Shown one piece after another: positions 60,844 through 64,000 of a DNA stretch of 64,000 bases. The stretch spans positions 1 to 64,000 of the forward strand of contig NZ_JAYFUL010000025.1 of the NCBI RefSeq assembly GCF_034928825.1, written 5' to 3'. The stretch's first letter is position 1, and each line of letters begins with the position of its first letter. The notes below the pieces were generated by a model. The model worked only from the letters and a program-made list of their open reading frames with translations. It was not told the origin of the DNA and did not search any database. The position numbers and the translations under genes are program-made. The stretch is from Arcicella aquatica (GTDB lineage Bacteria; Bacteroidota; Bacteroidia; Cytophagales; Spirosomataceae).

Positions 60844-62679
60844 ATGTCTTTTTTGAATAATAGCCCATTATTAAACCTTGATTATAGTATATTAGAATTT
60901 TTAGATGATAGTGTTTTTGCGATGAATGCGAACTATGAATTTCTCGCTTTCAACCAAACATTTTCCGAACAATACAAATTATTCTTTGGTGAATATCCAA
61001 AATTAAATGAAAGAGGTTTGGGCGTTAATCATATTATCTTTGGCAAAATAATTCAGAATACTTATGAACGAGCATTTCAAGGAGAGCATTTAGAAATAAC
61101 TGAATTTGTATATAATCAATATTTAACCTTTAAAATTCAACCAGTTTTTGAAGCAAACAAAGTGAAATATATTATTGTATTGATCAAGGAATTTACCGAA
61201 ACTGTAAAACTAGAGGAGATGGTTTCACAGTATCAATCCAAATATCAATACCTAATAGATAATATAAACGACGTAATTTTTCAAACCGACTCAGTTGGCA
61301 ACTGGATTTTCTTAAACAAATCTTGGACTAATATTTTTCAATACACTATTGAAGAATCTATCAATAAGCCATTTTATCAGTTTCTTCATCCAGAAGACGT
61401 TGAAAAAAACGAACTTCTCTTTGAACCCCTTATTAATCGTCAAAAAAGCTATTGTAAACACATCATCCGCTATTTAACAAAAGCAGGAAGTGTAAGATGG
61501 ATGGAAGTTTTTGCTACATTAATCATCAATGAGCAAGACCAGATACTGGGTACATCGGGTACTTTAAAGGATATTACCAACGAAAAAAGCAATGCTCATA
61601 TTTATGAATTGCTATCTAATAATATCAAAGACTTAGTGTGTATTCATAGCTTAGATGGTACATATCTTTATGTGTCGCCCTCTATCAAAGAGCTTGCAGG
61701 ATATGAACCAACAGAATTAATTGGCAGAAGTCCTTACGATTTTTTTCATCCTGATGACCTCAATATTATTCAGCGAAATCATCATAAAACCTTGAATGAC
61801 AATACCAATGACCTATATGCTACTTACCGTTTCTTGAAAAAAAATGGTGAATATATTTGGTTAGAGACCAACACTAGGGCATTTTTTGATGAATACGATA
61901 TTGCCAATAGAATGATAACATCATCAAGGGAAATACAAGAAAGAAAACGTGTTGAAGAAGGTATGGTGAAAGCCTTGCAGAAAGAAAAAGAGTTGAACGA
62001 AATCAAAACAAGGTTTTTGGCTATGGCATCGCACGAGTTCAAAACGCCCTTATCTACCATTCGTTCTAGTACAGATATTATAGAAGCATATACGCTACAA
62101 ATTAATGATGAGAGAATTCGCTTGATTTCTAATCATTTGGCAGCTATTCAATCAGAAGTTACACGTCTGACAGATTTAATCAATGAAACCTTAATACTGA
62201 GCAAATTTGAAACTGAAAGATTGACAGTCCAAAAAGAAGATGTTGATTTAGTAAAACTAGTAAAATTTGTTGCTGATAGACAAAATCAACAGCAAAGAGA
62301 TGGAAGGACAGTTGAACTAACCATTTATGGTAAGCCTAGGACCATTAAATTAGATGCTCAGCATTTTGTTCATATCATAGATAATTTAATTTCTAATGCT
62401 TTTAAGTATTCACTAGAGCGTCCTAACCCCAAAGTAAGCTTAATATTTGACGATGAAACGTATAAAATAACCGTTCAAGACTTCGGTATTGGCATACCGA
62501 AAATAGAACAGAAAAAGGTATTCTCTTCTTTTTTCAGAGCCAACAATACTCAAGACATTGTAGGTACTGGTTTAGGTCTATCAATCGTACAAAACATGGT
62601 AAAACTAAGTTTGGGAACTATTTCATTTGAAAGTACTGAAAATTATGGTACTGTCTTTGATATTTCCTTTCCTTACTGA
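60844..62679 (+). CDS. Soluble multi-PAS sensor histidine kinase
   Basis: This 611-residue kinase has no membrane segment. A PAS-like region lies at about 10-115, followed by PAS domains with PAC at about 130-245 (ending SGTLKDITNEKS) and 250-375 (FHPDDLNIIQ, ending TSSREIQERKR). The HisKA domain carries the phospho-acceptor in MASHEFKTPLSTIRSS, H397. The ATPase domain has NLISNAFKYS (N box), DFGIGIP (G1) and GTGLGLSIV (G2). It may sense a cytoplasmic signal such as redox state or light; no flavin-binding Cys (GxNCRFLQ) was seen. The LuxR-type regulator 368 bp downstream is a likely partner. Confidence 0.93.
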   Translation: MSFLNNSPLLNLDYSILEFLDDSVFAMNANYEFLAFNQTFSEQYKLFFGEYPKLNERGLGVNHIIFGKIIQNTYERAFQGEHLEITEFVYNQYLTFKIQPVFEANKVKYIIVLIKEFTETVKLEEMVSQYQSKYQYLIDNINDVIFQTDSVGNWIFLNKSWTNIFQYTIEESINKPFYQFLHPEDVEKNELLFEPLINRQKSYCKHIIRYLTKAGSVRWMEVFATLIINEQDQILGTSGTLKDITNEKSNAHIYELLSNNIKDLVCIHSLDGTYLYVSPSIKELAGYEPTELIGRSPYDFFHPDDLNIIQRNHHKTLNDNTNDLYATYRFLKKNGEYIWLETNTRAFFDEYDIANRMITSSREIQERKRVEEGMVKALQKEKELNEIKTRFLAMASHEFKTPLSTIRSSTDIIEAYTLQINDERIRLISNHLAAIQSEVTRLTDLINETLILSKFETERLTVQKEDVDLVKLVKFVADRQNQQQRDGRTVELTIYGKPRTIKLDAQHFVHIIDNLISNAFKYSLERPNPKVSLIFDDETYKITVQDFGIGIPKIEQKKVFSSFFRANNTQDIVGTGLGLSIVQNMVKLSLGTISFESTENYGTVFDISFPY

Positions 62680-62815
62680 ACCAAAATGCTTGCTTATCTT
62701 GATAAATTAACAATACTTTATTTTTTAGAGTAAAAACCCCTATTTTAAGGGATTGCAAAAGGTGATTTAAAAGTTTTACTTTGTAATGTCAAGTTTGAGT
62801 ACTAATACCTAATCG

Positions 62816-62864
62816 CAAGTTTTTAAGCTCTCCGCCAAGAGCTTAAAATAATAAAAAACTTGAT
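62816..62864. repeat. Inverted repeat between kinase and response regulator
   Basis: CAAGTTTTT/AAAAACTTG encloses TTTTAAGCTCT (62821-62831) and AGAGCTTAAAA (62838-62848). It has no T-run directly after the stem. The 368-bp gap 62680-63047 holds no gene. Confidence 0.65.
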
Positions 62865-63047
62865 TTTTATGAGTAAAACTAAATTGATATGAAGTCGGGT
62901 GGATATTACTGTTAGCTTAGTTGTATTCTGAAAGCATTTAGGGTTTTAAATTATTTTGATTATTTAATAAAGCCTTAATGTATATAATGTTTCATTTTTT
63001 TTTAATCTTGCTAAAAAAAAGAAACACACCACTTATAAACGAAAGCG

Positions 63048-63683
63048 ATGGATTTATTGATAGGAATCATTGAAGATGATCATAATTTAAGAGATAACAT
63101 TGAAAGATTTTTCTCATTATACCCAGAAATTAAAATCATTTTTTCTGTGAATAGTATAGAGAAATTTTTACGTGAAAATAAATCAATAAGCCAAGAACCA
63201 TCATTGATTTTTATTGATATAGGTCTTCCAGGAATTTCTGGTATTGAAGGTATCGGAATTATTCGTAAAAGTTACCCTAATTCCCATATTGTGATGATAA
63301 GCGGTACTTGTAATGAAGAGACCGTTTGGCAAGCTGTAAGTGCTGGGGCAAATGGATATTTATTAAAACCACTTTCGCTCAAAAAAATTATTAAACAGAT
63401 TGATATTATAAAGAATAATGGGGCATTGATTTCGCCTGAGGTTGCATCTATGTTGTTTTCGAGAATTGCACATAAAACCAAAGAAAAAGAAACAATCATT
63501 GAAGGCGTACTGACTAAAAGAGAATTGGAAGTTGTTGACTATTTACTAAAAGGACAAAGCTATAAAGAAATTGCAGACAAATTGTTTATTAGTTACTCAA
63601 CAGTGAATGACCATATCAAGAAAATATATTCAAAACTAGAAATTAATTCAAAAGGAGAATTGCTGGCATTATTCATTAATTAA
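63048..63683 (+). CDS. NarL/FixJ-family response regulator
   Basis: This 211-residue regulator has an N-terminal receiver domain (about 1-122) with the acidic pair EDD (9-11), phospho-acceptor D57 in FIDIGLPG, a conserved Ser/Thr region ISGTC and Lys in LLKPLS. The C-terminal LuxR HTH (about 148-211) has LTKRELEVVDYLLKGQSYKEIADKLFISYSTVNDHIKKIYSKL. It follows the soluble kinase in the same direction and is its likely target. Regulated genes are unknown. Confidence 0.95.
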   Translation: MDLLIGIIEDDHNLRDNIERFFSLYPEIKIIFSVNSIEKFLRENKSISQEPSLIFIDIGLPGISGIEGIGIIRKSYPNSHIVMISGTCNEETVWQAVSAGANGYLLKPLSLKKIIKQIDIIKNNGALISPEVASMLFSRIAHKTKEKETIIEGVLTKRELEVVDYLLKGQSYKEIADKLFISYSTVNDHIKKIYSKLEINSKGELLALFIN

Positions 63684-63803
63684 AAAAACGTATTGATATA
63701 TGTATGCCTAATTTATCCTTTTGGTAGATGATAGCCCTAATATATAGCTAAAAAGTAAAGCTTATTGTGGCGATAAAAATCGCTACAAGAAAATTAGATT
63801 TCA

Positions 63804-64000
63804 ATGGTATTTATACAAAAAGACATAGCTTTAGAGCTGCATTTTATCTTGAATGAAGTTCCCTATGCAGTTTTAATAGAAGATAATCAACGAAAGTTAC
63901 AGTATGTAAATCCTAGTTTTTGCAAACTATTTAGTATTCCTCTGCTACCAGAACAAATGGTAGGTTTTGATTGTGCTGTAGCCGCTGAATCTGTCGCACA
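63804..64000 (+). CDS. PAS-domain protein, 5' part
   Basis: An open reading frame starts at ATG 63804 and runs off the window end. The first 65 residues, including VPYAVLIEDNQRKLQYVNP and FCKLFSIPLLPEQMVGFD, read as the start of a PAS domain like those of sensor kinases. With the kinase and regulator upstream it suggests a signalling cluster. Its full length and output domain lie outside the window. Confidence 0.75.
   Translation, partial: MVFIQKDIALELHFILNEVPYAVLIEDNQRKLQYVNPSFCKLFSIPLLPEQMVGFDCAVAAESVA

Noticed and set aside
62680..63047. Small gene between the kinase and the regulator
   Set aside because: No frame of useful length; the sequence is AT-rich with one inverted repeat.

Overview
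The window reads as a chromosomal segment of a low-GC member of the Bacteroidota, most likely order Cytophagales (a Flectobacillus/Arcicella/Emticicia-like relative is a guess). The signs are two SusC/SusD outer-membrane pairs, a Bacteroidota-type Porin_10 barrel, an ECF sigma factor next to a membrane-anchored beta-barrel protein, promoter-like TTG-N18-20-TAnnTTTG boxes, weak Shine-Dalgarno sites, and a rhodopsin with Met at the tuning position. I see no phage genes, transposase, rRNA or CRISPR array.

Layout. 1-5.2 kb: tRNA-Ser, an exported MsrB-like protein with a Cys-to-Ser change at the catalytic position, penicillin-binding protein 1A, HemF and an XRE regulator. 5.6-15.1 kb: a small acidic protein, MenC, LpxK, a Porin_10 barrel, MiaE and an AddB-type nuclease. 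15.8-19.3 kb: a three-gene operon of a SnoaL/NTF2-like protein, a VioB N-terminal homologue and a separate ferritin-like VioB C-terminal homologue, closed by a terminator; I find this the most interesting locus. 19.5-25 kb: a polytopic membrane protein, a sigma factor with its membrane/barrel partner, an MpaB/Lcp-type oxygenase, a small membrane protein between ~130-bp direct repeats, and an SRPBCC protein. 25.4-35.9 kb: GMC oxidoreductase with an exported VOC protein, LOG protein, RpiB, a polytopic membrane protein, RbfA, a LolC/E-like permease, a DAACS carrier, Dps with an SRPBCC protein, and CsaA. 36-40.8 kb: small protein, VOC protein, DinB plus WYL regulator, a 7TM receptor fused to an AraC domain, and a LytTR regulator. 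41.3-52 kb: two SusC/SusD operons on the minus strand, the upstream one trailed by the orphan 3' end of another susD. 52.3-57.1 kb: patatin, MBL hydrolase, FKBP isomerase and Prc-type protease. 57.5-59.4 kb: beta-carotene dioxygenase (Blh) and a proton-pump rhodopsin, i.e. retinal synthesis plus phototrophy. 59.7-64 kb: a carboxypeptidase-regulatory-domain protein, a soluble PAS histidine kinase, a LuxR-type response regulator and the start of another PAS protein.

The intergenic DNA is unusually rich in small dispersed repeats: perfect palindromes centred on GACTTAAGTC, clusters of short palindromes, a 137-bp tandem duplication, degenerate octamer tracts just upstream of start codons, two copies of a MITE-like element with ~25-bp terminal inverted repeats, and a family of GGACTTTAGGAC-like tracts, one of which supplies a gene's stop codon. 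All functional calls come from reading motifs by eye; no database search was run.
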